Origin: Thiobacillus denitrificans
GTDB lineage: Bacteria > Pseudomonadota > Gammaproteobacteria > Burkholderiales > Thiobacillaceae
Assembly: GCA_002343685.1 (NCBI GenBank)
Contig: DDRS01000020.1
Location: 62,001-126,000 of the forward strand
Length of the DNA stretch: 64,000 nt
Direction: 5' to 3'
Shown: piece by piece, positions 1 through 8,493 of the stretch
Layout of the letters: each line of letters opens with the position of its first letter
Numbering within the stretch: position 1 is the stretch's first letter
Made by a program: the position numbers and the translations under genes
Notes under the pieces: model-generated
Told to the model about the DNA's origin: nothing
What the model saw: the letters and a program-made list of their open reading frames with translations, nothing else
Database searches by the model: none

Positions 1-548
1 AGTCCGATCGCCGCGAACAGCACGAGTGCATAGTATTTGGTGAGCAGGGCGGCGGCGGCGAACACACCCGCAAGAACGAACCAGCGGGTGCGGCCTTGCT
101 CGACCGCATGCAGCAGGCTCCAGACGAATCCGGCGATAAAGGGGAGAAGGGCGGTGTTGGCGTTGTACTTGAACCCGCTGTCGGGGCCGAAATGGGTGCC
201 GAGCGTGGTGAGCACCACGGCGACCAGCACCGCATCCCAGCTGAGGAGGCGTTTCATCGCCAGTGCCAGCAGGCCCAGCGCGATGGCCAGATTGGCCTGG
301 TTGAGCAGGTAGTAGGCGCCGTCGCCGACCGGAAACAGCCTGAACCAGGCCGCCGTGATCCAGCCGAATAGCGGCGGATGCTTGTTGGTGCCCCATTGCC
401 ATTCCATGCCCCAGGCGTAGTTTTCCACCATGTCGGCGCCGTCCAGGTAATGACGGGTCGCGGCGAAAATGCCCCACCAGACGAGACAAAAGGTCAGGAT
501 GTACAGCAGGGTGCGACGGGCTGACGTGTAATTGGGGCGAACGTTCAA
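1..548 (-). CDS. Glycosyltransferase family 39-type membrane protein, C-terminus outside the window
   Basis: Only the N-terminal part is present, because the gene runs off the left edge. The readable protein has a membrane segment (LLYILTFCLVWWGIFAA) followed by an acidic periplasmic stretch with DGADMVENYAWG and NKHPPLFGW. This resembles PMT_2/GT39 transferases, which use polyprenyl-phosphate sugars on the periplasmic side. No ATG was found: the first in-frame start is TTG at 548 without a good ribosome site, and the frame stays open back into the kinase gene, so the start is uncertain. It follows the sensor kinase on the same strand with a gap of under 60 bases, so co-transcription is likely. 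The substrate is unknown. Confidence 0.6.
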   Translation of the reverse strand, partial: MNVRPNYTSARRTLLYILTFCLVWWGIFAATRHYLDGADMVENYAWGMEWQWGTNKHPPLFGWITAAWFRLFPVGDGAYYLLNQANLAIALGLLALAMKRLLSWDAVLVAVVLTTLGTHFGPDSGFKYNANTALLPFIAGFVWSLLHAVEQGRTRWFVLAGVFAAAALLTKYYALVLFAAIG

Positions 549-604
549 CAGGGGGACGCCGGGCGGCGCGATCGGGGAGTCGGGCGCAGTATCCGGATCC
601 CGGA

Positions 605-2008
605 TTACGATTGGCTTACAGCATCGTCTTCGAACCGGAATTCGAACAGCGCGCCGCCCAGTGCGCTTTTTCCTGCGGTGACGACCGCGCCGTGCTTGCG
701 CGCCACTTCCTGAACGATGGCCAGCCCGAGGCCGCTGCCTTCCGCGGTGCTGCTTTCCGGCGCCCGATGGAAACGTTTGAAGATGAGTGGCAATTCCGCT
801 TCGGGGATGCCTGGCCCGCTGTCGGCCACGGAAAAGGTCGGCGGGAAGGCCTGGACGGATGCGGTGACCGTCCCGCCTTCCGGGGTGAACTTGAGCGCAT
901 TCTCCAGCAGGTTCTTCATGGCTTCCTGGATCAGGACGGCGTTGCCCCGCACCGGGATTGCCTGTTCCGTGCCCTCGAAACCGAGATCGATCCGCCGCCG
1001 CGCGGCTGCCGCGACAAACTCGGCCGTCACCTCGCGCGCCAGTTCGGACAGGTCGAATAGCGTATGGGTCGCGCTTTCATGCACTTCCGAGTGTGCCAAC
1101 GCCAGCAGTTGGCGCACCAGATGGGTGAGCCGGGCGGCGGCTTTCTGCAGGCGGTCGTAGGTGGGCTGCGCGCACGGGCAGGTCGTATCCGAGCGGGCCA
1201 GTTCGATTTCCGCCATCAGCACGGCGAGCGGGGTCTTGATCTGGTGTGCCGCATCGGCCGTGAAGCGGCGTTGCTCTTCCTGTACCGCCCTGAATCGCAT
1301 CAGCAGATCGTTGAGGGCGGTGACGACGGGCCGCAGCTCCCGCGGGATGTTGTCGACCGGGATCGCATCGAGGTCCTGGGCTGACCGGTGGGTGATGCGG
1401 CGGCGCAGTTCCTCGAGTGGGCGCAGCCCCCTGCTGATGCCGAACCAGACGAGTGGGAGCGAGAAGATGAGGGCGTATGCCTGCGGCACGAGCACGCCGC
1501 GGAGCAGGTGGAGGGTCAGCCGGTCGCGCCTGACCGTGGTTTCCGCCACCTGGATTTCGAAGTCCGGAAGTTCGTCCCGCTCGCCTTTCAATACGGCGCG
1601 CCTCAATGTCCTGCCGTCCAGAGAAATGGTGTCGAATGTCGCGCGTTCGTCGCCGCTGCTGCCGACCGGTACGCGGACCAGCCGGCGGTCCCCTGCCAGC
1701 AGCGTTCCGCTGGCGTCGTAAATAGCGAAATAGCGCTGGTCCCGGGCATCGCGGATGAGCACGCTGAATGACAGGGAGTCCGGGTCGATCTTGCGGTCGG
1801 CTTTATAGCTGGTGGAAACGAGTTCCTCTAGATCGTCCGTGATCTCTTCCAGGACGAGGTCGCGTTCCGTTTCCGCAAGATGGGAAGCATTGCGGTAGGT
1901 GGTATAGGCGCTGACCGCCAGCAGGACCACCAGCGGGATCAGCAGCCATCCCAGCAGGGCGCGGGTCAGGGTGGGGTCGGTGCGGCGCATTTCAGTCAGC
2001 GGGGCCAT
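605..2008 (-). CDS. Sensor histidine kinase (TctE/QseC type)
   Basis: Inner-membrane kinase of 467 residues. It has a first membrane segment at about 15-36, a periplasmic sensor region resembling the 2CSK_N type, and a second membrane segment at about 172-190. HAMP and HisKA regions follow, with phospho-acceptor His255 in AHQIKTPL. The ATPase domain has N-box NLLENALKF, G1 DSGPGIP and G2 GSGLGLAI. The ATG at 2008 overlaps the end of the response regulator by 17 bases; a second ATG at 1990 (MRRTDP) is a possible alternative. The signal is unknown. Its position beside lipid-linked glycosyltransferases recalls PmrAB-type control of lipid A modification, which is inference. Confidence 0.93.
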   Translation of the reverse strand: MAPLTEMRRTDPTLTRALLGWLLIPLVVLLAVSAYTTYRNASHLAETERDLVLEEITDDLEELVSTSYKADRKIDPDSLSFSVLIRDARDQRYFAIYDASGTLLAGDRRLVRVPVGSSGDERATFDTISLDGRTLRRAVLKGERDELPDFEIQVAETTVRRDRLTLHLLRGVLVPQAYALIFSLPLVWFGISRGLRPLEELRRRITHRSAQDLDAIPVDNIPRELRPVVTALNDLLMRFRAVQEEQRRFTADAAHQIKTPLAVLMAEIELARSDTTCPCAQPTYDRLQKAAARLTHLVRQLLALAHSEVHESATHTLFDLSELAREVTAEFVAAAARRRIDLGFEGTEQAIPVRGNAVLIQEAMKNLLENALKFTPEGGTVTASVQAFPPTFSVADSGPGIPEAELPLIFKRFHRAPESSTAEGSGLGLAIVQEVARKHGAVVTAGKSALGGALFEFRFEDDAVSQS

Positions 2009-2675
2009 CGGACGACTCGATCAGATAGCCCAGCCCGCGCACGGTTCGGATGGTGATGCCTGCGGGTTCCAGTTTCTTGCGCAGGCGATGGATATAGACT
2101 TCAATTGCGTTCGACCCCACGGTCGCGTCCCAGCTGGAAATGGCGGAGGTCAGCGCTTGCTTGGAGATGACCTTTCCCGCCTTGTGCAGCAGGCTGGACA
2201 GGACTTCCCGCTCGCGGCTGGACAGTTCGATTTCTTCGTCGTCCAGAAAAACCTGCCGGCTCACAGTGTCGTAGCGCAGTTTGCCCAACTCCAGGCTGGC
2301 CGACGCCGCACCGCCATGATGGCGCCTGACGAGGGCGCGTAGGCGGGCCTGCAATTCCGCGAGGGCGAACGGCTTGGACAGGTAGTCGTCCGCGCCGCTA
2401 TCCAGCCCCGCCACCCGGTCGGCGATTGCCTCGCGCGCAGTGAGGATCATCACGGGCAGGTGGCTGCCGCGTTTGCGCAGGCGCTTGAGCACGTCCAGTC
2501 CGTCCATGCGCGGAAGGCCCAGATCCAGCACCAGGGCATCGTAGGTTTCGCTGCTGAGGGCGAGATCGGCCGCCACGCCGTCGCTGACCCAGTCGACGCT
2601 GTAGCCTTCCTGCCGGCATGCGCGCAGGAGCAGATCCGCCAGCGCAGGATCGTCTTCGGTCAGCAGGATGCGCAT
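1992..2675 (-). CDS. OmpR-family response regulator
   Basis: DNA-binding response regulator of 227 residues. The receiver domain starts MRILLTEDDP, with phospho-acceptor Asp51 (LVLDLGLPRMDG) and the conserved Lys101 in DDYLSKPF. The C-terminal winged helix includes SSREREVLSSLL and ends in IRTVRGLGYLIESS. The frame stays open upstream to 3716, but that extension lies antisense to a real glycosyltransferase gene and has no domain content, so the ATG at 2675 is chosen. It is transcribed before its kinase. The 174 bases between it and the divergent glycosyltransferase gene (2676-2849) probably carry both promoters and are a plausible autoregulatory site. Confidence 0.95.
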   Translation of the reverse strand: MRILLTEDDPALADLLLRACRQEGYSVDWVSDGVAADLALSSETYDALVLDLGLPRMDGLDVLKRLRKRGSHLPVMILTAREAIADRVAGLDSGADDYLSKPFALAELQARLRALVRRHHGGAASASLELGKLRYDTVSRQVFLDDEEIELSSREREVLSSLLHKAGKVISKQALTSAISSWDATVGSNAIEVYIHRLRKKLEPAGITIRTVRGLGYLIESSDGPAD

Positions 2676-2849
2676 CGAGACGTGTCGGGAATCGTGTAAG
2701 GAGTTTGAAAGGCAGTCAGGCGCATTCTGCATCAACCCATACTGGATGCGAAACCGGAACCGATGCGCCCATACAAGCTTCATTCCCACGATCTTTCCGT
2801 TCTGCCCGTTGCGGAATGGAAAACCCTCCCGTCGACGGCCGAGAAGAAC

Positions 2850-3836
2850 ATGGCCGATCGACAGCACTTTTCCGTCCAGCCGCGCGACTGGATTCCGGGA
2901 CTGTCGATCGTCATCCCGTGCTACAACGAAGCGGAGAATCTGAACCGCCTGTTGCCCCGTTTGCAAAGCGTGCTGCAGTCGCTGGTGACGGACTGGGAGG
3001 TCATCCTGGTGGACGACGGCAGCCGCGACGCCACGCACGAAGTATTCGCCTTCTGGTCGGCCCAGCCGGGGTTCCAGGTCATCCAGCTGTCGCGCAATTT
3101 CGGCAAGGAGGCGGCGCTTACGGCAGGCCTGGAATCGGCGCGTTGCGAAACCTGCCTGATGATGGACGCCGACCTGCAGCATTCGCCGGAGCTGATTCCC
3201 GCGATGCTGGCGCAATGGCAGCAGGGCTACGACGTGGTGTACGCCGTGCGCGAACACCGCCGTGACGAAGGGATGTTCAAGCGTCTGGGCGCCCGCTGGT
3301 TCTACCGGCTGGTGAATGCCGGCGCGCGTTTCCAGGTGCCTGCGGATGCCGGCGATTTCCGTCTGATGGACCGGGCAGTGGTCGACGCACTGCTCGCCCT
3401 GCCGGAGCGCAACCGCTTCATGAAGGGGCTGTATGCGTGGGTGGGATTCAAGACATCTGAGATTGCCTACGTGCCGGATGCCCGCGGCAGCGGACGCAGC
3501 ACCTTCAACCCGTTTCATCTGCTGCGGCTGTCCCTCGACGGCCTGACGGCGTTCACCACCTGGCCGTTGCGTATCGCCAGCCTGCTGGGCTTCATCCTGG
3601 CGTTGCTGGCATTCGCCTATGGCGGCTACCTGGTCGTCGACTACTTCCTGCGGGGGATCGCCGTTCCGGGCTGGACCACGATCGTGGTGGGCCTGATGTT
3701 GTTTTCCGGGATACAACTCATCGGTCTGGGCGTGCTGGGCGAGTATGTCAGCCGCATCTTCGAGGAGGTCAAGGGGCGCCCCTTGTACGTGGTCCGGCGT
3801 CGCGCCGGACGGGGCTTGCGGGATGCGCAGCCATGA
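2850..3836 (+). CDS. GT2 polyprenyl-phosphate glycosyltransferase (ArnC/DPM1-like)
   Basis: Predicted to transfer a sugar from a nucleotide donor to undecaprenyl phosphate on the cytoplasmic face. The protein has 328 residues. The GT-A fold begins LSIVIPCYNEAENL, then VILVDDGSRD, then a metal-binding MMDADLQHSPELI. A conserved block RFMKGLYAWVGF is followed by RSTFNPFHLL. Two C-terminal membrane helices end the protein, as in ArnC/GtrB-type enzymes. The ATG at 2850 follows GAGAAG closely; an upstream ATG at 2763 would add 29 residues that look non-coding. It overlaps the next gene by four bases (ATGA), so the two transferases are translationally coupled. The sugar is not identifiable; a HexNAc is inferred from the deacetylase downstream. 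Confidence 0.9.
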   Translation: MADRQHFSVQPRDWIPGLSIVIPCYNEAENLNRLLPRLQSVLQSLVTDWEVILVDDGSRDATHEVFAFWSAQPGFQVIQLSRNFGKEAALTAGLESARCETCLMMDADLQHSPELIPAMLAQWQQGYDVVYAVREHRRDEGMFKRLGARWFYRLVNAGARFQVPADAGDFRLMDRAVVDALLALPERNRFMKGLYAWVGFKTSEIAYVPDARGSGRSTFNPFHLLRLSLDGLTAFTTWPLRIASLLGFILALLAFAYGGYLVVDYFLRGIAVPGWTTIVVGLMLFSGIQLIGLGVLGEYVSRIFEEVKGRPLYVVRRRAGRGLRDAQP

Positions 3837-5413
3837 TCGCGGGATGGAACAGGAAGGAAGCGGGACTGTTCCTGCTGGCGCTGGCCTGGCTTGCGTTGAC
3901 GCTGGGGGTCCGGCCGCTGGCCTTGCCTGACGAGGGGCGCTACGTCAGCGTGGCCTGGGAAATGCTGAGTTCGGGCAACTGGCTGTACCCCACCCTGAAC
4001 GGCTTGCCCTTCTTCCACAAACCGCCCCTGTTTTACTGGATCACGGCGAGCAGCCTGGGCATGTTCGGTCTCCACGAGTGGGCCGCTCGCGTAGCGCCGC
4101 TGTTCGGGGCCGGAATCGCGGCCTTCACCCTGTATGGCTTCGCCTTGCGGCAAAAAGGCACGACGGTCGCACGCTGGTCTTTGTTGATCCTGGTGACCCA
4201 GCCTTTTTTCTTCGGCGCAGCCCAGTTCGCCAATCTCGACATGCTGGTGGCCGGCCTGATCGCCTCGACCATCCTGCTGGCGGCCGAAGCAGGACTGAAT
4301 GCGGAAAGGGATCTGCCCTACAAGCGCCTGTTGGCAGGCGCGTATCTGGGCGCGGCGCTGGGCGTTCTGGCCAAAGGGCTGATCGGCGCCGTGCTGCCGG
4401 GAATGGTGCTGGTCGTCTGGCTGGCGTGGAATCGACGCCTGGTCCTGATGCGCAAGCTGGTCTGGCTGCCCGGCCTGGCTGTTTTCCTGCTGGTTGCCGT
4501 TCCCTGGTTTGCCGCCATGCAGGCGCGGTTCCCCGATTTCCTGAATTACTTCTTCGTCTATCAGCAGTTCCAGCGATTTGCCGAGGGTGGATTCAACAAC
4601 CCCTTGCCGTTCTGGTTTTATCCGCCCGCCATCCTCCTCCTCATCCTGCCCTGGTCCTGGTGGCTGCCGGCCGCGTTGAAGCGTACGCGGCTGGAGGCCG
4701 AGACGAGGCCGACGATCCGCTCCCTGATGTGGATCTGGCCGGCCGTGATCGTGGGCTTCTTCTCCATTCCGTCCTCCAAGCTGGTGGGCTACGTGCTGCC
4801 CGTGCTGCCGCCGTTGGCCTATCTGATAGCCGAGGGGCTGGTACGCAAATGGGGGGATGTGCCGAACCCGCGTTTCCTGAAGGGGTTCGCGCTCGTCGCC
4901 GGGACGGTGTGCCTATCCGCGATCGTGGCCAACAACCTGTTCAACCACAAGACGGATCGGCACTTGAGCAGCCTGATCGCCGCGCAGCGCCAGGCAAGCG
5001 AGCCCATCATGTTCCTGCGGGAACAGTATTTCGACATGCCGTTCTACCTCGGGCTGACAGAACCGGTCGAAATATTCGACGACTGGAGTGTGGCCAATAC
5101 CTCGAAAAACGACAACTGGCGCAAGGTCATGGCCGACGCGGGAAAATTCGACCCGGAAAGGGCGAACCGGTTGCTGATCGACCATACCCGCCTTGAGCAT
5201 TACATCTGTAGCCACCCGGTTTCATGGCTGGTTGCGCCGAAAGGGACGGAGGGCGAATACCCTTACCTGCAGAACATCGCACCGCTGGCGACGCACAAAT
5301 CGACCGTGGTCTGGCGGCTGACGCGTAGCGAGGTGTCGTCTAGGGGCGGATGCCGGCAAACGCCCAGCGACGACTCAGCAGATAAGTCACCACCGCTACG
5401 CACAGCAGGATGA
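3833..5413 (+). CDS. ArnT-like lipid-linked sugar transferase (GT83/GT39)
   Basis: Polytopic inner-membrane protein of 526 residues. The N-terminus has a membrane helix and then the ArnT-type periplasmic signature LPDEGRYVSVAWEM and FFHKPPLFYW, where the acidic pair after LP is catalytic in this family. About ten further hydrophobic segments and a C-terminal soluble domain follow. ArnT enzymes move an amino sugar from undecaprenyl phosphate to lipid A phosphates. Coupling to the GT2 enzyme that would make the lipid-linked donor supports this role. The last about 75 bases overlap a convergent GtrA gene. It could act on another acceptor such as O-antigen or a protein. Confidence 0.88.
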   Translation: MIAGWNRKEAGLFLLALAWLALTLGVRPLALPDEGRYVSVAWEMLSSGNWLYPTLNGLPFFHKPPLFYWITASSLGMFGLHEWAARVAPLFGAGIAAFTLYGFALRQKGTTVARWSLLILVTQPFFFGAAQFANLDMLVAGLIASTILLAAEAGLNAERDLPYKRLLAGAYLGAALGVLAKGLIGAVLPGMVLVVWLAWNRRLVLMRKLVWLPGLAVFLLVAVPWFAAMQARFPDFLNYFFVYQQFQRFAEGGFNNPLPFWFYPPAILLLILPWSWWLPAALKRTRLEAETRPTIRSLMWIWPAVIVGFFSIPSSKLVGYVLPVLPPLAYLIAEGLVRKWGDVPNPRFLKGFALVAGTVCLSAIVANNLFNHKTDRHLSSLIAAQRQASEPIMFLREQYFDMPFYLGLTEPVEIFDDWSVANTSKNDNWRKVMADAGKFDPERANRLLIDHTRLEHYICSHPVSWLVAPKGTEGEYPYLQNIAPLATHKSTVVWRLTRSEVSSRGGCRQTPSDDSADKSPPLRTAG

Positions 5414-5732
5414 TCGCCAGCAGGAAATGATAGGGAACCCGGCTGGTGTGCAGCAGGATGGCATAGGCCGATTCATTGATGGCGAACCCCGCGGCGGACA
5501 GCAGCAGGAAGCGGCTGGCCGATTGCAGTACCGGTGCGTCGTGATCGGCAAAGGTGAGCAGCTGGTGGCCGCCGTACGAGACGGTGAAGGCACACAGCCA
5601 GCCGCCGACGTTGGCGACCAGAGGCGCGAGGTGAATCTTTTCCACCAGCAGGATGACGGTGAGGAGATGGACGAGTGCGGCGGTACTGCCCACCAGGATG
5701 AAGACAACCGGGCGGTGACGAAGCAGAAACAT
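5340..5732 (-). CDS. GtrA-family membrane protein
   Basis: Small protein of 130 residues with four predicted membrane helices. It has the GtrA features FILVGSTAALVHLL, NVGGWLCAFTVSY and a C-terminal LSRRWAF. GtrA proteins are thought to flip polyprenyl-phosphate sugars from the cytoplasmic to the periplasmic leaflet. The ATG at 5732 follows an AGGCGA ribosome site; an upstream in-frame ATG would add a short unlikely leader. It converges on the ArnT-like gene and overlaps it by 74 bases. In this setting it could supply the flipping step between the GT2 and ArnT-like enzymes, which is inference. Confidence 0.85.
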   Translation of the reverse strand: MFLLRHRPVVFILVGSTAALVHLLTVILLVEKIHLAPLVANVGGWLCAFTVSYGGHQLLTFADHDAPVLQSASRFLLLSAAGFAINESAYAILLHTSRVPYHFLLAIILLCVAVVTYLLSRRWAFAGIRP

Positions 5733-5770
5733 GGAAAATTCGCCTGGGAAGATTCCCGGCATTCTACGGG

Positions 5771-6640
5771 ATGACGCCGCCGCTACAACCTGAACCGATA
5801 TCCGCACGACGCGTCATCAGCGTGTGCGTGGACGACTTCGGCCAGCACGAAGGCATCAACCGGGCTGCGCTGGAACTGGCGGACCGGCGTCGTGTTTCCG
5901 CGGTCAGCTGTCTTGTCGACGGACCGACCTGGCCTACGGGCGCACGTGCGTTGCAGGCGCGGACGGACAGCGTGGAGGTGGGCCTGCATCTCAACTTCAC
6001 CGAGGATTTCGGCCAGGGGGGATGCCATGCGCTGGCCGGTCTGATTGCGCGTGCCTATGGCCGCCAACTCGATCGCGTCCGGATCCGCACGGCGGTTGAG
6101 CGGCAGTTCGATCGTTTTGAGCAGGCCATGGGACAGCTGCCGGATTTCGTCGATGGCCACCAGCATGTGCATCAGCTGCCCGTGATACGCGACCAACTCA
6201 TTGCAGTCATGGATCAACGGTATGGCGCGGCGGCCAGGCCCTGGGTGCGCTCGACGCTTCCGGCAGACGGCTGCCCGCCGTCCACTGCATTCAAGGCATG
6301 GCTGATCGGCCGGCTGGGTGCGAACTCTTTGCGCGCGCTGGCCGACCGACACAGGTATCCGCAAAGCAATCATCTCGTCGGCGTATACGGATTCGATCTT
6401 TCCGAAGCGGATTACCTGACGAAAATGAAAGCATGGCTCGCGTGCGCACGCGACGGCGACGTACTGATGTGCCACCCGTCGCTGCCGTGGCCGGGGGGGG
6501 ATGGCTTGCAGGACGCGCGGAACCGGGAGTACCGGGCGTTGGCGGGCGAAGCTTTTTCCGCGTTGCTGGAATCCACCCGGCTGGAAATCGGTCCGCTGCG
6601 GGGCCGGGGTGGAAAAGAAGGGAATCGGTGCCAGCCGTAA
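5771..6640 (+). CDS. YdjC/ChbG/NaxD-family carbohydrate deacetylase
   Basis: Protein of 289 residues with the metal-site pattern of YdjC-type deacetylases: DDFG at 21-24, GLHLNFTE with His73, and DGHQHVHQLP at 128-136. The family removes N-acetyl groups from amino sugars. NaxD of Francisella deacetylates undecaprenyl-phosphate-GalNAc before an ArnT-like enzyme attaches the sugar to lipid A. The neighbouring GT2, ArnT-like and GtrA genes fit that pathway. Hopanoid-linked HpnK belongs to the same superfamily, but no hopanoid genes are visible. Its 5' end is divergent from gtrA across about 40 bases. Confidence 0.88.
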   Translation: MTPPLQPEPISARRVISVCVDDFGQHEGINRAALELADRRRVSAVSCLVDGPTWPTGARALQARTDSVEVGLHLNFTEDFGQGGCHALAGLIARAYGRQLDRVRIRTAVERQFDRFEQAMGQLPDFVDGHQHVHQLPVIRDQLIAVMDQRYGAAARPWVRSTLPADGCPPSTAFKAWLIGRLGANSLRALADRHRYPQSNHLVGVYGFDLSEADYLTKMKAWLACARDGDVLMCHPSLPWPGGDGLQDARNREYRALAGEAFSALLESTRLEIGPLRGRGGKEGNRCQP

Positions 6641-6650
6641 ATCCGGAATC

Positions 6651-6740
6651 TGGCGGAAGCGGTGAGATTCGAACTCACGGATGGCTTGCGCCATCGCCGG
6701 TTTTCAAGACCGGTGCCTTAAACCGCTCGGCCACGCTTCC
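6651..6740 (-). tRNA. tRNA-Ser (anticodon UGA)
   Basis: Ninety bases including an encoded 3' CCA. The acceptor arms GGAAGCG and CGCTTCC pair, the anticodon loop is CTTGAAA with anticodon TGA, a long class II variable arm is present, and the T arm contains GTTCGAATC. A TACAAT hexamer at 6755-6750 on the same strand is a likely -10. The gene lies between the YdjC-type gene and the 501-residue protein, antisense to a spurious upstream extension of the latter. Confidence 0.97.
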
Positions 6741-6923
6741 ACGGCGCGCATTGTAGCGGGTTCGTCTGACCTTGTGCGCGACACGAACCATCAGGAACGG
6801 GTTGACGTGGCTTCAACACGAGTTGTCGGATTTTCGTTAGCGCATGCTGCGCGGACGAGGCGCGGGTCGTTCAAACCTGAGCAAAACCAAGGTGTTGACC
6901 ACGGCACCGGGCAGCCGCTTGTT

Positions 6924-6939
6924 TGGCATAAATGGTGCT
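6924..6939 (+). promoter_or_regulatory. Possible sigma-54 promoter
   Basis: TGGCATAAATGGTGCT has the GG-N10-GC spacing and matches the sigma-54 consensus TGGCACG-N4-TTGCW at all but three fixed positions. It ends 35 bases before the ATG at 6975. No convincing sigma-70 pair was found here. The remainder of 6741-6974 shows nothing else recognisable. Confidence 0.35.
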
Positions 6940-6974
6940 GGTCTGCAGACGTCAGAAACAAGTCGACGCCAGCC

Positions 6975-8480
6975 ATGAGCGATTTATTTGAGATGTTGAG
7001 TACGATCACCCGTCGCAGAAAAGCCGAGGCGGGATCGCCGTTCGCCTCCGTGAAGGCGACCGAGAAATGGCTGAAAAACCTGCATGCGGATTCGGACTAC
7101 GATGCGCACCATGTGCTGGTCGAAGGCTTCGAACGGTTCAACGCAGAAAATGAACCGGCCACGCTCGGCCGGATGAAATCGCTGATGAAGCTGGAAGAGG
7201 CGGGGTTGCCCCTGCAGTCCCGCATCATCGAACAATATGTGCGTAACCAGGCCGCCTTCCGCCTGGCGCGCCAGGCGCTGTGGCGCGAATCATGGGTGTT
7301 CTGGTCGCTGCTGGCGGAAGCCTGGCTCTGCATGCTGAAGCAGGCATACCGCAATCCGGCCAGCGCCGAACTCAAACCGTTTGCCGCCGAAATGGCCACC
7401 CGTGCGGTGCGCTATGCCGGGCGGGTCATGCGCTGGGACTACCATCAGGCGCGCAATCCGGCCGCATCGGCGTGGCGCCGCGTGCACAAGATCTATCGCC
7501 TGATCGAGCGTGACGGGTTTGCCACCCAGGCGGTGCAGGTCGATGGACGGCCCACGCACTGCGCCCGCGAATACACGCTGGTCGTGCTGATGGGGCTGGT
7601 GCATCCGCTCGGCTACCGCGCGCAGGAAATCGAATCCATCGCCCGGCTTCTCGAACGCTACGAGCCCCTGCCGTTGCCCGCCACCGTGCCGCTGCGCGAT
7701 GTGCATACCCATCTGGTGGATCTCTCGCTGAGCGAGGGGGCGGCCGTGCTGGAAAGCGAGTGGGTGCAGGGCCGCCGCCTGCGTTACTTTGCGTTGAGCC
7801 CGCTGGTCGATTACCTGAAATCGCTCGACGAGGCTGCGACGGAGGTCGACAGTGGACTGACCCGCCAGGTCGCGAGCCTGATCGAGCGCGGCGGCATCCG
7901 CCGCGGACGCCAGCGTACGAACCGTTTCGGGCGCGTGTGGGTGGCGGCCGGCATGGAGAAGATTCTGAGCGCGCTGTCCCATCCCGATTCGTCCAAGGGC
8001 AGTCCTGACCTCGAACCGTGGATGCTGCGCGACGAGAGCACCGAGGGTATGGGATTTTCCCTGGCCGAGTCGACGGCGTTGCCGCATGGCCGGCTGGTGG
8101 CCGTGAGTTGGGATCCGTCGGAGAACGTGTGGCAATTGCTGGCGATACGCTGGGACCGTGAGGAAGGCGGTCAGCATCTGGTGGGCACCCAGCGCTTGTC
8201 GCGCCATCCCAAGCGGGTGGAAGTCTATTTCGACGCGGAGATGCCGGGCATGACCCGCGAGCCGGCTTGGGCCGTGTTTCTGCCAATGACCCACACCGAG
8301 CAGGGCGTGAGCAATCTGCTGCTTCCGAAAACGCATTACCAGCTGGGCGCGCCGTTGATGCTGCGCGATGGCGACGTCGTCTATCGGTTGCGGCTGGGCG
8401 AAGTGCAGGAAGGCCACGAAGGCTGGCTGCGCGTCGGCATGGACGTGGTCGGGCGGGAGCAGTTCGTCGCCGCTGCCTGA
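6975..8480 (+). CDS. Unknown cytoplasmic protein with possible PilZ-like C-terminal domain
   Basis: Protein of 501 residues with no signal peptide or membrane segment. The N-terminal two thirds is mostly helical and unrecognised. Near residues 308-313 there is RRGRQR (an RxxxR pattern), and near 353-358 DESTEG, which fits [DN]xSxxG. A strand-rich tail follows with HGRLVAVSW, LLAIRWDRE and VGTQRLS, resembling the barrel of PilZ domains that bind cyclic-di-GMP. The open frame extends upstream through the tRNA, so the ATG at 6975 is preferred. It stands alone, converging on the NUDIX gene with a 13-base gap. Confidence 0.75.
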   Translation: MSDLFEMLSTITRRRKAEAGSPFASVKATEKWLKNLHADSDYDAHHVLVEGFERFNAENEPATLGRMKSLMKLEEAGLPLQSRIIEQYVRNQAAFRLARQALWRESWVFWSLLAEAWLCMLKQAYRNPASAELKPFAAEMATRAVRYAGRVMRWDYHQARNPAASAWRRVHKIYRLIERDGFATQAVQVDGRPTHCAREYTLVVLMGLVHPLGYRAQEIESIARLLERYEPLPLPATVPLRDVHTHLVDLSLSEGAAVLESEWVQGRRLRYFALSPLVDYLKSLDEAATEVDSGLTRQVASLIERGGIRRGRQRTNRFGRVWVAAGMEKILSALSHPDSSKGSPDLEPWMLRDESTEGMGFSLAESTALPHGRLVAVSWDPSENVWQLLAIRWDREEGGQHLVGTQRLSRHPKRVEVYFDAEMPGMTREPAWAVFLPMTHTEQGVSNLLLPKTHYQLGAPLMLRDGDVVYRLRLGEVQEGHEGWLRVGMDVVGREQFVAAA

Positions 8481-8493
8481 TGTGTCCGGCGCA

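Noticed and set aside
1992..3716. A 574-codon frame joining an N-terminal extension to the first response regulator
   Set aside because: The extension lies antisense to a well-supported GT2 gene and has no domain features; the receiver domain starts normally at the ATG at 2675.
6681..6974. Upstream extension of the 501-residue protein
   Set aside because: It would run antisense through tRNA-Ser and lacks conserved content; the ATG at 6975 is a better start.
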